A DNA stretch of 64,000 nucleotides from assembly GCA_947623505.1 (NCBI GenBank), contig CANQGT010000002.1, positions 112,922 through 176,921 of the forward strand, in the 5' to 3' direction. This document shows, one piece after another, positions 45,893 through 55,353 of this stretch. Origin of the DNA: an uncultured Clostridia bacterium. GTDB lineage: Bacteria; Bacillota; Clostridia; Oscillospirales; Acutalibacteraceae. Positions within the stretch are counted from its first letter, which is position 1, and each line of letters begins with the position of its first letter. Under the pieces are notes generated by a model that was given only the letters and a program-made list of their open reading frames with translations, was not told the DNA's origin and ran no database searches. Made by a program: the position numbers and the translations under genes.

Positions 45893-47023
45893 ATGGAAAT
45901 GACTGATGTTTCTGTTATTATACCCGTTTATAACGCTAAGCGCTATCTGCGCGAATGTCTTGACAGCGTGCTCGGTCAGACTCTCAAAAGCATCGAGGTC
46001 ATCTGCGTTGACGACGGTTCAACGGACGGCAGTCTGAAAATAATTGAGGAGTATGCCGAAAAAGATTCCCGCATAAAGATTATAAAGCAGAAAAATCTCT
46101 TTGCGGGGGCGGCGAGAAACAACGGAATGAAAGCCGCGAGCGGCAAATATTACGCTTTTTGGGACGCGGACGACCGCTTTGAACCCAAGGCGCTTGAGAT
46201 ACTTTTTGACCGCTGCGAGAAAAAGCGCGCGGACATCTGCCTTTGCGGCGCTTACGTTTTCAGCGACGGCTCCGAGAGGCGGGTCGTTGACGAAACCATC
46301 CTGAGAAAAAGGTTTTTGCCGCGCCAAAGCGTATTTTCCATTGACGATTATCCCGAATATATTTTCAATATCACCGCACGCGCCCCATGGAATAAAATCA
46401 TAAAAGCGTCGTTTCTCAAAGAAAACGGCATTGAATTTCAGAATCTTCAAAACGCGAACGACACCTATTTTTCGATGATATGTATGTTTTACGCAAAGCG
46501 TGTTACGTACGCGGAAAAGCCGCTTATAAATTATCGGGTAAACAACAGCGAAAGCATAACGGGCAAAGCTTCCGCCGATCCCGTTTGCGGATATGAAGCG
46601 TACAAAGCCGTCTATGACGAGATAACGGCAAAGGGAATTTGCGAAAAGGCTCTTCAAAGCTTTTACAGCAGGCTTTACAATGGACTGATAAGAACCGTTA
46701 TGATCCAGTCACAGGGGGATGCGATGCGTGCCGCTTACGATAAGATTAAAAACGAGGGCTTTGATTATTTTGATATACGCGCGCATATAGCAGAAGACTA
46801 TTGCTATTTTAAAAGCGACAGAGAGGATATGCTCTATATGGCGGAGCATACGCTTGAGGAATTTTTGGTGTATAAATACAGAAAAGAAAACGCGGATAAG
46901 CTGTTTTACAAATCCGGTGCCGAAAAAGCGCTTAAAATAAGGCTTGCGCGCGCTTTAAGCAGAATCATTCCCGCGAACAGCGGGCTTTATGACGCGGGCA
47001 AGAAAATATTGAAATTCAGATGA
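45893..47023 (+). CDS. Family-2 glycosyltransferase
   Basis: 376 residues. GT-A fold: VSVIIPVYNAKRYLRECLDS, CVDDGSTDGS (nucleotide site), GAARNNGMKAASGKY and the metal-binding DADDRF. The C-terminal 130 residues are helical and charged. Transfers a sugar from a nucleotide donor to a growing surface glycan. GGGGGT lies before the ATG. First of a four-gene run with glf and two other GT2 genes. Confidence 0.92.
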   Translation: MEMTDVSVIIPVYNAKRYLRECLDSVLGQTLKSIEVICVDDGSTDGSLKIIEEYAEKDSRIKIIKQKNLFAGAARNNGMKAASGKYYAFWDADDRFEPKALEILFDRCEKKRADICLCGAYVFSDGSERRVVDETILRKRFLPRQSVFSIDDYPEYIFNITARAPWNKIIKASFLKENGIEFQNLQNANDTYFSMICMFYAKRVTYAEKPLINYRVNNSESITGKASADPVCGYEAYKAVYDEITAKGICEKALQSFYSRLYNGLIRTVMIQSQGDAMRAAYDKIKNEGFDYFDIRAHIAEDYCYFKSDREDMLYMAEHTLEEFLVYKYRKENADKLFYKSGAEKALKIRLARALSRIIPANSGLYDAGKKILKFR

Positions 47024-47032
47024 GGTGATCTC

Positions 47033-48148
47033 TTGAAAAAAAAATATGATTATCTGATCGTGGGCAGCGGCCTTTTCGGCGCTGTATTCGCGCACGAGGC
47101 GGCAAAGAGGGGCAAAAAGTGCCTTGTTGTTGAAAGGCGCGGCCATATCGGCGGAAATATTTACTGCGAAAATGTCAACGGCATAAACGTTCATAAATAC
47201 GGCGCTCATATTTTTCACACAAGCAATAAAAAAGTGTGGGAATATATAAACCGTTTCGCGGAATTTAACAATTATATAAACTCGCCCATAGCCGTTTATA
47301 AGGGCGAGCTTTACAATCTTCCCTTTAATATGAACACGTTTTCAAAAATGTGGGGAATAAGAACACCCGCGCAGGCGCGTGAAATAATCGAAAAGCAAAG
47401 GGCGCAGTATAATATCGGCGAGCCGAAAAATCTTGAGGAGCAGGCGCTTTCCCTCGTCGGCAAAGATGTTTACGAAAAGCTGGTTAAGGGATATACGGAA
47501 AAGCAGTGGGGAAGAAGCTGCGCGGAGCTCCCCGCCTCCATAATAAAAAGGCTTCCCGTTCGTTATATTTACGATAACAATTATTTTAATGACCGTTGGC
47601 AGGGCATACCGATAGGCGGCTACAACGGAATAATCGAAAAACTGCTTGAGGGTTCGGACGTTCTGCTTAACACCGCGTATTCGGATTTCATTAAAAGCAA
47701 CGATATTTCGGGTATGCGCGTTGTTTACACGGGCAATATAGACGAATATTTTGAATACAAACTCGGCGCGCTGCAATACAGAACCGTCAGGTTCGAGACG
47801 GAGGTTTTGCCCGATGTGGACAATTATCAGGGCAACGCCGTAGTGAATTATACGGAGCGCGAGGTGCCCTATACGAGAATTATAGAGCACAAGCATTTTG
47901 AGTTCAGCCAAGTCAGGGGCACGGTAATATCAAGGGAGTATTCCTCCGAATGGAGCGTGGGCGTTGAGCCCTATTATCCCATAAACAACGAGGAAAACAA
48001 CGCGCTTTACAAAAAATACGAGGCGCTTGCCGAAAAAGAGAAAAACGTAATTTTCGGCGGCAGGCTCGGGAAATACCAGTATTATGATATGGACAAAGTA
48101 ATAGAAGCCGCTCTCTGCGCGGCGGAAAAAGAATTTTCCGGGGAGTAA
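47033..48148 (+). CDS. glf: UDP-galactopyranose mutase
   Basis: 371-residue flavoenzyme that makes UDP-galactofuranose. FAD-binding GSGLFGAVFAHEAAKRG, HIGGNIYCENVNGINVHKYG, HIFHTSNK, and YTEKQWG are all typical of Glf. Starts with TTG; GAGGTGATC lies just upstream. Implies that galactofuranose residues occur in the surface polysaccharide made by the flanking glycosyltransferases. Confidence 0.96.
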   Translation: MKKKYDYLIVGSGLFGAVFAHEAAKRGKKCLVVERRGHIGGNIYCENVNGINVHKYGAHIFHTSNKKVWEYINRFAEFNNYINSPIAVYKGELYNLPFNMNTFSKMWGIRTPAQAREIIEKQRAQYNIGEPKNLEEQALSLVGKDVYEKLVKGYTEKQWGRSCAELPASIIKRLPVRYIYDNNYFNDRWQGIPIGGYNGIIEKLLEGSDVLLNTAYSDFIKSNDISGMRVVYTGNIDEYFEYKLGALQYRTVRFETEVLPDVDNYQGNAVVNYTEREVPYTRIIEHKHFEFSQVRGTVISREYSSEWSVGVEPYYPINNEENNALYKKYEALAEKEKNVIFGGRLGKYQYYDMDKVIEAALCAAEKEFSGE

Positions 48149-48152
48149 AGCT

Positions 48153-49325
48153 ATGGCAAAGGTTTCAATTATCGTACCGACCTACAACGTTGAGCCGTAT
48201 CTCGTTGAGTGTATGGAAAGCATTGTCAATCAAACTCTTGAGGATATTGAGGTAATATGTATAAATGACGGTTCCACCGACGGCAGCCTTGCCATACTTC
48301 AACGCTATGCCGAAAAGGACGGCAGAATAACGGTTGTTGACAAGGAAAACGGCGGCTACGGTATGGGTATGAATATCGGGCTTGACCGCGCGAGCGGAGA
48401 GTATATAGGAATAGTGGAGCCCGATGATTTCGTGCCGGTAAATATGTTCGGCGATCTTTATAAAAAGGCGAAGGAAAACGACCTTGATTTTATAAAGGCG
48501 GATTTTTACCGCTTTGAGCGCGCCGAAAACGGCGATATGGTGCTGACCTACAATCATCTTGACAGAACGAACGGTCATTATAACAAGGTTTTTGATCCGA
48601 GCCATACCCCCGAGGCGATAAGATTCATTATGAACACGTGGTGCGGCATTTACAGGCGCGATTTTCTTGAGAAATTCAAAATCCGCCACAACGAAACGCC
48701 CGGCGCTTCTTTTCAGGATAATGGTTTCTGGTTTCAGACATTCGCGTTTGCCAAACGCGCTATGATAATCGATAAGCCTTATTATATGAACAGGCGCGAC
48801 AATCCCAATTCTTCTGTTAAAAATATGCAGAAAATTTACTGCATAAACGTTGAATACGACCATATACGGGACGTACTTATGGAGCACCCCGACACGTGGC
48901 GGAGATTCAAGGGCTATTACACGCTCAAGCGTTTTCATAACGCCCTTACGACAATTCGCAGGATAGACGTCGCCTTCAGGCCGGACTATGTAAACCGATT
49001 CAGCAAAGAGATGAAACGCGCCCGTGATCTCGGGGAAATGGATGAAAGCCTGTTTACCCCCGCGGAAAGGGACAATATAAATCTTCTTATTGGCAGGCCC
49101 GCGCTCTATTATAAGCTGAAGGTCGCCACGCTGAAGGACGATAATTACGCCGACGGCAACAGCAATTTTAAGCAGATGCGCGATGAGCTCAACAAAATAA
49201 AGAAATCAAAATCCTACAGATTAGGTCGAGCGATAATGTATATTCCCGTAAGGCTCAAGCGTCTCGCGAAAAGGGTTTACAGAAAAATCAACAAAATGAG
49301 AAAGGGATATAAAAATAATGGATGA
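48153..49325 (+). CDS. Family-2 glycosyltransferase
   Basis: 390 residues. SIIVPTYNVEPYLVECMES, CINDGSTDGS, NGGYGMGMNIGLDRASGEY and EPDDFVP in the metal-binding position (Glu-Pro-Asp-Asp where the first GT2 has Asp-Ala-Asp-Asp). The segment ARDLGEMDESLFTPAE onward is like Bacillus/Streptococcus EpsH-type enzymes. Very basic C terminus. It starts 4 bases after glf and overlaps the next gene by 8 bases. Confidence 0.92.
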   Translation: MAKVSIIVPTYNVEPYLVECMESIVNQTLEDIEVICINDGSTDGSLAILQRYAEKDGRITVVDKENGGYGMGMNIGLDRASGEYIGIVEPDDFVPVNMFGDLYKKAKENDLDFIKADFYRFERAENGDMVLTYNHLDRTNGHYNKVFDPSHTPEAIRFIMNTWCGIYRRDFLEKFKIRHNETPGASFQDNGFWFQTFAFAKRAMIIDKPYYMNRRDNPNSSVKNMQKIYCINVEYDHIRDVLMEHPDTWRRFKGYYTLKRFHNALTTIRRIDVAFRPDYVNRFSKEMKRARDLGEMDESLFTPAERDNINLLIGRPALYYKLKVATLKDDNYADGNSNFKQMRDELNKIKKSKSYRLGRAIMYIPVRLKRLAKRVYRKINKMRKGYKNNG

Positions 49326-50280
49326 TATTAAAGTTTCAGTCATTATTCCCGTATATAATGGAGAAAAATATCTGCGTCAATGCCTTAATAGCGTTTCGGC
49401 GCAAACTCTTAAAGAGATAGAGATAATCTGTGTTGACGACAGCTCTACCGACGGTTCCCCTGCGATAATAGAGGAATTTGCCGAAAAAGACCCCCGCTTT
49501 ATTCCCGTGCGGCAGAAAAACGGCGGCGCGGGAGCTGCGAGAAACAACGGGCTTCGCAGGGCGAGGGGCAAGTATCTGTCTTTTCTTGACTGCGATGATT
49601 TTTTTGAAAGCGAAATGCTTGAGGAGGCGTATAACTGCGCCGAAAAATACGGCGCGGATTTCGCTGTTTTCAATTCCGATCAGTATTTGGAGGACAAGGG
49701 CGAATACCGCAGCGTGGGGTGGACGGTGCGTTACGCGGAGCTGCCGCCTTATCAGCCGTTCGGAAGAAGATCAATGACGGACAATGTTTTCAAGGTCTTT
49801 GTCGGCTGGGCATGGGATAAGCTCTACAACAGGCAATTTGTGCTTGATAACAATTTGCTGTTTCAGGAGCAGCGCACAAGCAACGATTTGCTTTTCGTTT
49901 TCTCGGCGGTGGCGATAGCGAAAAAGATCGCCTATGTCGAAAAGGGCAAGATCCTTGCCCATCAGAGAAGAAACAATAAAGCCTCCCTTTCAAACACAAG
50001 GGAAAAATCCTGGGATTGTTTTTATAAGGCGCTTTTGGCGCTGAGAGAGAGGCTAAAAAAAGAGGGCGTCTATGAGGAACTTGAAAAGGATTTTATAAAT
50101 TATGCTCTTCACGCCTGCCTTTGGAATATCAATTCGGTGTCGGAAGCCGTTCGCGCCGAATTGCTGAATATGCTCAATACGCAGTGGTGGAGCGAGCTTG
50201 GAATCAAAGGCAAGGGCAGGGATTATTTTTACAATAAAAAAGAATTTGACCAATATCACGATCTCACCGCGGGAAAATAA
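49318..50280 (+). CDS. Family-2 glycosyltransferase
   Basis: 320 residues. VSVIIPVYNGEKYLRQCLNS, CVDDSSTDGSP, GAGAARNNGLRRARGKY and DCDDFFE in the DxD position. Smaller C-terminal region than the two paralogues upstream, with which it shares clear N-domain identity; the three probably arose by duplication. Overlaps its neighbour by 8 bases, and a strong terminator follows. Confidence 0.92.
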   Translation: MDDIKVSVIIPVYNGEKYLRQCLNSVSAQTLKEIEIICVDDSSTDGSPAIIEEFAEKDPRFIPVRQKNGGAGAARNNGLRRARGKYLSFLDCDDFFESEMLEEAYNCAEKYGADFAVFNSDQYLEDKGEYRSVGWTVRYAELPPYQPFGRRSMTDNVFKVFVGWAWDKLYNRQFVLDNNLLFQEQRTSNDLLFVFSAVAIAKKIAYVEKGKILAHQRRNNKASLSNTREKSWDCFYKALLALRERLKKEGVYEELEKDFINYALHACLWNINSVSEAVRAELLNMLNTQWWSELGIKGKGRDYFYNKKEFDQYHDLTAGK

Positions 50281-50285
50281 AAATC

Positions 50286-50320
50286 GCCGCTCCGTTTTCA
50301 TAACGGAGCGGCATATTTTT
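50286..50320. terminator. Terminator between GT2 operon and cysK
   Basis: GCCGCTCCGTT / AACGGAGCGGC, an 11-bp perfect stem, then ATATTTTT. Convergent genes. Confidence 0.92.
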
Positions 50321-50325
50321 GCCTT

Positions 50326-51252
50326 TTACTCGAAAAGCGCGGTGGAAAGGTATCTTTCGCCCGTGTCCGGCAAAAGGACTACGATGTTTTTGCCCTTAAA
50401 TTCCTCTTTCTTTGAAAGCTGCACCGCCGCGAATGCCGCCGCGCCGCTTGAAATACCTATGAGTATCCCTTCTGTTTTCGCTATTTTGTTGCCGGTTGCA
50501 AAGGCGTCCTCGTTTGAAACGGGTATTATCCCGTCGTAAATCGAAGTGTCAAGCGTTTCGGGAACAAATCCCGCGCCGATTCCCTGTATTTTATGCGCTC
50601 CGGCGTGTCCCTCCGAAAGCACGGGGGAGCTTGCCGGCTCTACGGCGTAAATTTTAACGTTCGGGTTTTTCTCTTTGAGATATTTTCCAACGCCGGAAAG
50701 GGTGCCGCCCGTGCCGACTCCGGCAACGAAAACGTCCACTTTTCCGTCGGCGTCCTCCCATATCTCCGGCCCCGTTGTTTCGTAATGCGTCCGCGGGTTC
50801 GCCGGGTTCACAAACTGGCCGAGTATCACCGCGCCGGGCGTGGTTTCTTTAAGCTCCTCCGCTTTGGCGATAGCGCCGTTCATACCCTTGGAGCCGTCTG
50901 TGAGCACCACCTGCGCGCCGTATGCCTTAACAAGATTTCTGCGCTCAACGCTCATCGTTTCCGGCATTGTAAGAATTACCTTGTAGCCCTTCGCGGTTCC
51001 GATGCTCGCAAGCCCTATTCCCGTATTGCCGGAGGTGGGCTCTATTATCGTCGCGCCCTTTTTAAGTGTGCCGTCCGCCTCCGCGGCGCTTATCATTGCA
51101 TTTGCCACTCTGTCTTTTACGGAGCCCGCGGGATTAAAATATTCCAGCTTCGCGATAATATTCGCCTGGGCGCCGACGGCGGCCGAAAAGTTGTTCAGTT
51201 TCAGTAAGGGTGTTTTGCCTATAAGCTCGGCAACGTTGTTGTAAATAGCCAT
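50326..51252 (-). CDS. cysK: Cysteine synthase (O-acetylserine sulfhydrylase)
   Basis: 308 residues. The PLP lysine lies in [12 protein letters not shown], the substrate loop is [12 protein letters not shown], and the phosphate-binding loop is [17 protein letters not shown]. Makes cysteine from O-acetylserine and sulfide. It lies 18 bases downstream of metY, so both are probably in one operon. Confidence 0.96.
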   Translation of the reverse strand: MAIYNNVAELIGKTPLLKLNNFSAAVGAQANIIAKLEYFNPAGSVKDRVANAMISAAEADGTLKKGATIIEPTSGNTGIGLASIGTAKGYKVILTMPETMSVERRNLVKAYGAQVVLTDGSKGMNGAIAKAEELKETTPGAVILGQFVNPANPRTHYETTGPEIWEDADGKVDVFVAGVGTGGTLSGVGKYLKEKNPNVKIYAVEPASSPVLSEGHAGAHKIQGIGAGFVPETLDTSIYDGIIPVSNEDAFATGNKIAKTEGILIGISSGAAAFAAVQLSKKEEFKGKNIVVLLPDTGERYLSTALFE

Positions 51253-51270
51253 AAGAATTATCCTTTCGTT

Positions 51271-52557
51271 TCAGTTTATTGATTTAAACGCCTGATCAAG
51301 GTCGTGGATTATATCGTCGATATGCTCCGTTCCTATCGAAAGGCGCACCGTGCTGTCATATATGCCCTGTTCCTCAAATTCCTCGGCGGGAAGCTGAGAA
51401 TGGGTCGTTGTTTTCGGGTGGATAACAAGAGATTTAACGTCCGCCACGTTTGCGAGAAGTGAAAAAATTTTTAAGCTGTCTATAAACTTCTTCGCCTCTT
51501 TTTCCCCGCCCTTTATGTCAAAGGTGAATATGGAACCCGCGCTGTTGGGGAAATATTTGTTGTAGAGCGCTTTATATCTCCCGTCAAGCGACGGATGATT
51601 TATTTTCGCCACAAGCGGGTGGTTTGAAAGATATTCCAAAACCTTTTTTGTGTTTTCAACGTGGCGCTCAACACGAAGCGAGAGCGTTTCAAGCCCCTGA
51701 AGAAGCAGGAAAGCGTTGAAAGGCGAAATCGCCGCGCCCGTATCCCTCAGAATTATCGCACGCACATATGTCGCAAACGCCGCCGCGCCTGCCGCCGCAA
51801 CAAAGCTTATTCCGTGATAGCTCGCGTTTGGCTCCGAAAGCTGCGGGAATTTGCCGCTTGCCGCCCAGTCGAATTTGCCGCCGTCCACGATAACGCCGCC
51901 CAGCGTAGTTCCGTGGCCGCCGATGAATTTCGTGGCGCTGTGAACAACTATATCCGCTCCGTATTCTATGGGGCGGAGCAAAAACGGCGTCGCGAACGTA
52001 CTGTCCACAACAAGGGGTATCTTGTGCGCGTGGGCTATTTCCGCCACCGCCTCTATATCGATGATGTTTGAATTGGGATTACCGAGAGTCTCGATAAATA
52101 TCGCCTTTGTGTTCTCTTTGAGCGCTTTTCTGAAATTTTCCGCGTCGTCCGGATCCACAAAGGTGGTGGAAACTCCGAATTGCGGAAAAGTGTGCGCAAG
52201 ATAATTATAAGTGCCGCCGTAAATCGTTTTGGCGCTCACAATATGGTCGCCCGCTTTGGCAAGCGCCTGAAAAGTATATGCCAGCGCCGCCGCTCCCGAC
52301 GCGGTCGCGAGTGCCGCGACGCCGCCCTCAAGCGCCGCCATCCTCTGCTCGAAAACGTCCTGAGTGGAATTGGTCAGCCTGCCGTAAATGTTTCCCGCGT
52401 CCGTAAGATTGAAACGCGCCTGCGCGTGATCGCTGTTGTGAAAAACATATGAAGTGGTCTGGTAGATGGGAACCGCGCGCGCGTCGCTCGCGGGATCGGC
52501 CTTTTCCTGGCCGACGTGAAGCTGTAATGTTTCAAAATGATATTTGTAATCGGACAT
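51271..52557 (-). CDS. metY: O-acetylhomoserine sulfhydrylase (cystathionine-gamma-synthase family)
   Basis: 428-residue PLP enzyme of the Cys/Met family; TTSYVFHNSDHAQARF, ASGAAALAYTFQAL, PLVVDSTFATPF, and the PLP Lys in VHSATKFIGGHGTTLGG. The length of 428 and the FIGGHGTTLGG match O-acetylhomoserine aminocarboxypropyltransferases, which make homocysteine or, in some, cysteine. AAGGAGG is 8 bases upstream. A leader of about 185 bases with a short ORF precedes it. Confidence 0.92.
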   Translation of the reverse strand: MSDYKYHFETLQLHVGQEKADPASDARAVPIYQTTSYVFHNSDHAQARFNLTDAGNIYGRLTNSTQDVFEQRMAALEGGVAALATASGAAALAYTFQALAKAGDHIVSAKTIYGGTYNYLAHTFPQFGVSTTFVDPDDAENFRKALKENTKAIFIETLGNPNSNIIDIEAVAEIAHAHKIPLVVDSTFATPFLLRPIEYGADIVVHSATKFIGGHGTTLGGVIVDGGKFDWAASGKFPQLSEPNASYHGISFVAAAGAAAFATYVRAIILRDTGAAISPFNAFLLLQGLETLSLRVERHVENTKKVLEYLSNHPLVAKINHPSLDGRYKALYNKYFPNSAGSIFTFDIKGGEKEAKKFIDSLKIFSLLANVADVKSLVIHPKTTTHSQLPAEEFEEQGIYDSTVRLSIGTEHIDDIIHDLDQAFKSIN

Positions 52558-52622
52558 ATCCGTTACCTCCTTAATTATAACTTAAATAATGATAAAATAC
52601 AATTCCGTATCGCGCAGCAAAA

Positions 52623-52685
52623 TCAACATCGCCGCATTCGGTAAAATGAGGAATAAAACGCCGTTTTGTTATAATCGGTTTTCAT
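52623..52685 (-). CDS. Candidate 20-residue leader peptide upstream of metY
   Basis: Too short for the track. On the minus strand an ATG at 52685, with AAAGGAGAGG ending 3 bases upstream, opens a 20-codon frame: MKTDYNKTAFYSSFYRMRRC and a TGA stop. The frame lies in the 5' leader between the consensus promoter and metY. Its final sense codon is Cys (TGT), fitting a sensor of charged tRNA-Cys, though a single Cys codon is thin evidence. I saw no strong terminator hairpin between it and metY, so the mechanism, if real, could be translation-based. Confidence 0.5.
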   Translation of the reverse strand: MKTDYNKTAFYSSFYRMRRC

Positions 52686-52714
52686 TTGCCTCTCCTTTCA
52701 CTAAAGCCATAAAG

Positions 52715-52776
52715 CCTATCGACTTAGTAGGTATTTACGTTGATAAAAGAATAGCACTTAACAAAACGAATGTCAA
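52715..52776 (-). promoter_or_regulatory. metY promoter and candidate Rrf2 operator
   Basis: Minus strand TTGACA (52776-52771), 17 bases, TATTCT (52753-52748). About 20 bases downstream lies the imperfect palindrome CCTATCGACTTAGTAGG (52715-52731). Given the Rrf2 regulator gene 70 bases away, this is a natural target for it; the link is inference. Confidence 0.65.
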
Positions 52777-52795
52777 GCGCTTTTTCAAAAATTTT

Positions 52796-53224
52796 TTATT
52801 TTTTCTGCGGCGCGGTCTTATCGTCAAGCAGGTCGGCAAGAGTTATATTGTCCACAACGTGATTTATCGCGTCGTTTATTTTCTGCCACACACCGACTGT
52901 CGGGCAGCTTCCGTATTTCGGGCATCTCGTCTCCTCCTCGTCCTCTATGCAGGAAATGGGGGCAAGGCTGCCCTCTGTCAGCCGCAATATCATACCCACC
53001 GTGTATTCCTCCGGTTTTCTGGCGAGACGGTAGCCCCCAGCGGAGCCGCGCTCGCTTTTAACATAGCCCGCGCGGTTGAGAGTGGCGATTATCTGCTCCA
53101 AATATTTAATACTTATCCCCTGCCGCTCCGATATTGCTTTTATGGGGATATTTTCCCCGTTGTCGTTTATGGCAAGGTCGATCATAAGGCTTAGAGCGTA
53201 TCTGCCCTTTGTTGAGATTTTCAA
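52796..53224 (-). CDS. Rrf2-family transcriptional regulator (IscR/CymR-like)
   Basis: About 142 residues. The winged helix reads ISTKGRYALSLMIDLA and ISIKYLEQIIATLNRAGYVKS, then RGSAGGYRLAR. Three cysteines in SCIEDEEETRCPKYGSC could bind an Fe-S cluster as in IscR, though CymR-type regulators also carry a similar region. Flanked by feoB and by metY-cysK, it likely links iron-sulfur or cysteine status to their expression. I prefer a TTG start at 53224 (GGGGTGG upstream) over the GTG of the track. Confidence 0.88.
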   Translation of the reverse strand: MKISTKGRYALSLMIDLAINDNGENIPIKAISERQGISIKYLEQIIATLNRAGYVKSERGSAGGYRLARKPEEYTVGMILRLTEGSLAPISCIEDEEETRCPKYGSCPTVGVWQKINDAINHVVDNITLADLLDDKTAPQKK

Positions 53225-53265
53225 AGTTACCACCCCTTAGATATAATATATTAAAATCGTCTTTT

Positions 53266-55353
53266 TCAGGCGGCGTTCACGGTTTCTTTTTCGGGCAGGC
53301 GGGAATTTTTCGGCGCTTTTCTTAAAAGCATAAAGGCGAAAAACGCCAAAGCCGAAAACGCGATAACGGTTGATGGCGTAAGCCTGCCGCCGGCGAAAAG
53401 AAGCCCGATACGGTAAATGCAGAAAGAAACGAAATAAGCGAAGCAGCACTGGTATCCTATGGCGAAAGCGGTCCACTTAAAGCTGTTCATTTCCTTGCGA
53501 ATGGCGCCCATAGCGGCAACGCACGGCGCGCAGAGCAAATTGAAAATGAGAAACGAAAATCCCGAAAGCGCGGTAAATCCTTCGCCGATACTGCCGTAAA
53601 GAACGCCGAAAACGCCCACTATTTCCTCTTTGGCGACAAGGCCGAGCAGCGTTGCCACGGCGGCCTGCCAGGTGCCGAAGCCGAGAGGAACGAATATGAC
53701 TTCCGCGATATTTCCGAGATAGGCGAGAATTGAATTGTCCATTCGGCTCACCATACCGAATCTGCCGTTGTAAAATCCGAAATCGGATAAAAACCAAACG
53801 GCGCAGGAGGCAAGCAGTATGATCGTTCCGGCTTTCTTAACGTAACCGAGGCTCCTGTCCCAAGTGGCACGGGCAACGGATCTTATCGTCGGCATATGGT
53901 AATTCGGAAGCTCCATAACGAAAGGCGAAGTGTCGCCTGAAAACAGGCGTGTTTTTTTAAGAATTATACCGCTTGAAATTATGGAGGCAATGCCGATGAA
54001 GTACGCGCAGGGGGCCACCCACCACGCCTTTGAGAAAAGGCCGGAGGCGATAAGGGATATAACGGGCAGCTTCGCGCCGCAGGGAATAAACGTGGTAGTG
54101 ATTATCGTCATTCTGCGTTCGTTTACGTTTTCAATCGTGCGGCTGCTCATAATACCGGGCACACCGCAGCCCGTTCCTACTAAAATGGGGATAAAGCTTT
54201 TGCCGGAAAGGCCGAATTTTCTGAAAAGTCTGTCCATAATAAAAGCTATTCGGCTCATATATCCGCAGTCCTCAAGGAAAGAGAGAAAAATAAACAGCAC
54301 CACGATCTGAGGAACGAACGAGAGAACGGAGCCGACGCCCGCGATTATTCCGTCGGTTATCAGGCTTATAAGCCAGCCGGCGCAGTTTATCGACGAAAGA
54401 AATTGAGCGGCAATGAGCTTTAAACCGCTTTCACCGAAAAGGTTATCGGAAATATAGTCGGCAAAGCCGCCGAAAACGGAAACGGAAATATAATATACGC
54501 CGAACATAATAAGAACAAAAATCGGCAGCGAGAGATATTTGTTCGTAACAAAGGAATCTATCCGATCGGAGATTGGGATTTTGCCGCTTTTTGTGCGGCA
54601 TTCGTCTATGCAGGAGGTTATGTATTTGTATCTCTGGTCGGCGATGATGCTTTCGCTGTCGTCGTCGTAATATTTCTCAACGTCCCTTATTATGCTCTCG
54701 CAGTCGGGAAAATCGGCGGAAACAAGACTGTCGCGCTCAAAAATCTTTGTTGCGAAATAGCGCTTGTGCAGCATATCCGTGCCGTCGGGCAGCATGGCGG
54801 AGATGAAATGCAGCGCCGATTCCACCCTGTCGTCAAAGCTGTGGTGAATGGGCGGAACGCCTTTGTTCGTTCTCGCAAGCTCAACAGCCTTTTTCGCGCA
54901 TTTTTTTACGCCCGTTCCCTTCAGCGCCGAAATCTCAAAGCAAACGCAGCCGAAATGCTCGCTTATCTCGTCAAGATTTATTATATCGCCGTTTCTCTTA
55001 ACGATGTCTATCATATTTATCGCCATAACAACAGGTATCCCTATTTCGCAAAGCTGTGTTGTGAGATAGAGATTTCTTTCAAGATTTGTTCCGTCGATTA
55101 TATTCAGAATAACGTCGGGCTCCTCGTTTATAAGGTAATTTCTGGCTACCACCTCTTCGGGGGTATAGGGCGAAAGGCTGTAAATTCCGGGCAAGTCGGC
55201 GATTATAACGTCCTGCTCGTCCCTGAGCCTGCCCTCTTTTGCCTCAACGGTGACTCCCGCCCAGTTGCCGACGTATTGATTTGAACCCGTAAGAGTGTTG
55301 AAAAGCATTGTTTTTCCGCAGTTCGGGTTTCCCGCAAGCGCGATTTTAATCAT
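53266..55353 (-). CDS. feoB: Ferrous iron transport protein B
   Basis: 695 residues. N-terminal GTPase: GNPNCGKTMLFN (G1), DLPG (G3), NMID (G4), then a helical domain and a membrane domain with the FeoB core repeats (SFLEDCGYMSRIAFIMD, CGVPGIMSSR, FIPCGAKLPV). Imports Fe(II). No feoA gene adjoins it and no FeoA domain is fused, so FeoA must be elsewhere or absent. It overlaps the upstream ATP-grasp gene by 4 bases; the Rrf2 gene follows after 41 bases. Confidence 0.95.
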   Translation of the reverse strand: MIKIALAGNPNCGKTMLFNTLTGSNQYVGNWAGVTVEAKEGRLRDEQDVIIADLPGIYSLSPYTPEEVVARNYLINEEPDVILNIIDGTNLERNLYLTTQLCEIGIPVVMAINMIDIVKRNGDIINLDEISEHFGCVCFEISALKGTGVKKCAKKAVELARTNKGVPPIHHSFDDRVESALHFISAMLPDGTDMLHKRYFATKIFERDSLVSADFPDCESIIRDVEKYYDDDSESIIADQRYKYITSCIDECRTKSGKIPISDRIDSFVTNKYLSLPIFVLIMFGVYYISVSVFGGFADYISDNLFGESGLKLIAAQFLSSINCAGWLISLITDGIIAGVGSVLSFVPQIVVLFIFLSFLEDCGYMSRIAFIMDRLFRKFGLSGKSFIPILVGTGCGVPGIMSSRTIENVNERRMTIITTTFIPCGAKLPVISLIASGLFSKAWWVAPCAYFIGIASIISSGIILKKTRLFSGDTSPFVMELPNYHMPTIRSVARATWDRSLGYVKKAGTIILLASCAVWFLSDFGFYNGRFGMVSRMDNSILAYLGNIAEVIFVPLGFGTWQAAVATLLGLVAKEEIVGVFGVLYGSIGEGFTALSGFSFLIFNLLCAPCVAAMGAIRKEMNSFKWTAFAIGYQCCFAYFVSFCIYRIGLLFAGGRLTPSTVIAFSALAFFAFMLLRKAPKNSRLPEKETVNAA

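Noticed and set aside
52558-52795. SAM riboswitch or T-box before metY
   Set aside because: None of the conserved SAM-I or T-box blocks (such as the TGGNACCGCG box) is visible; a leader ORF and palindrome fit better.
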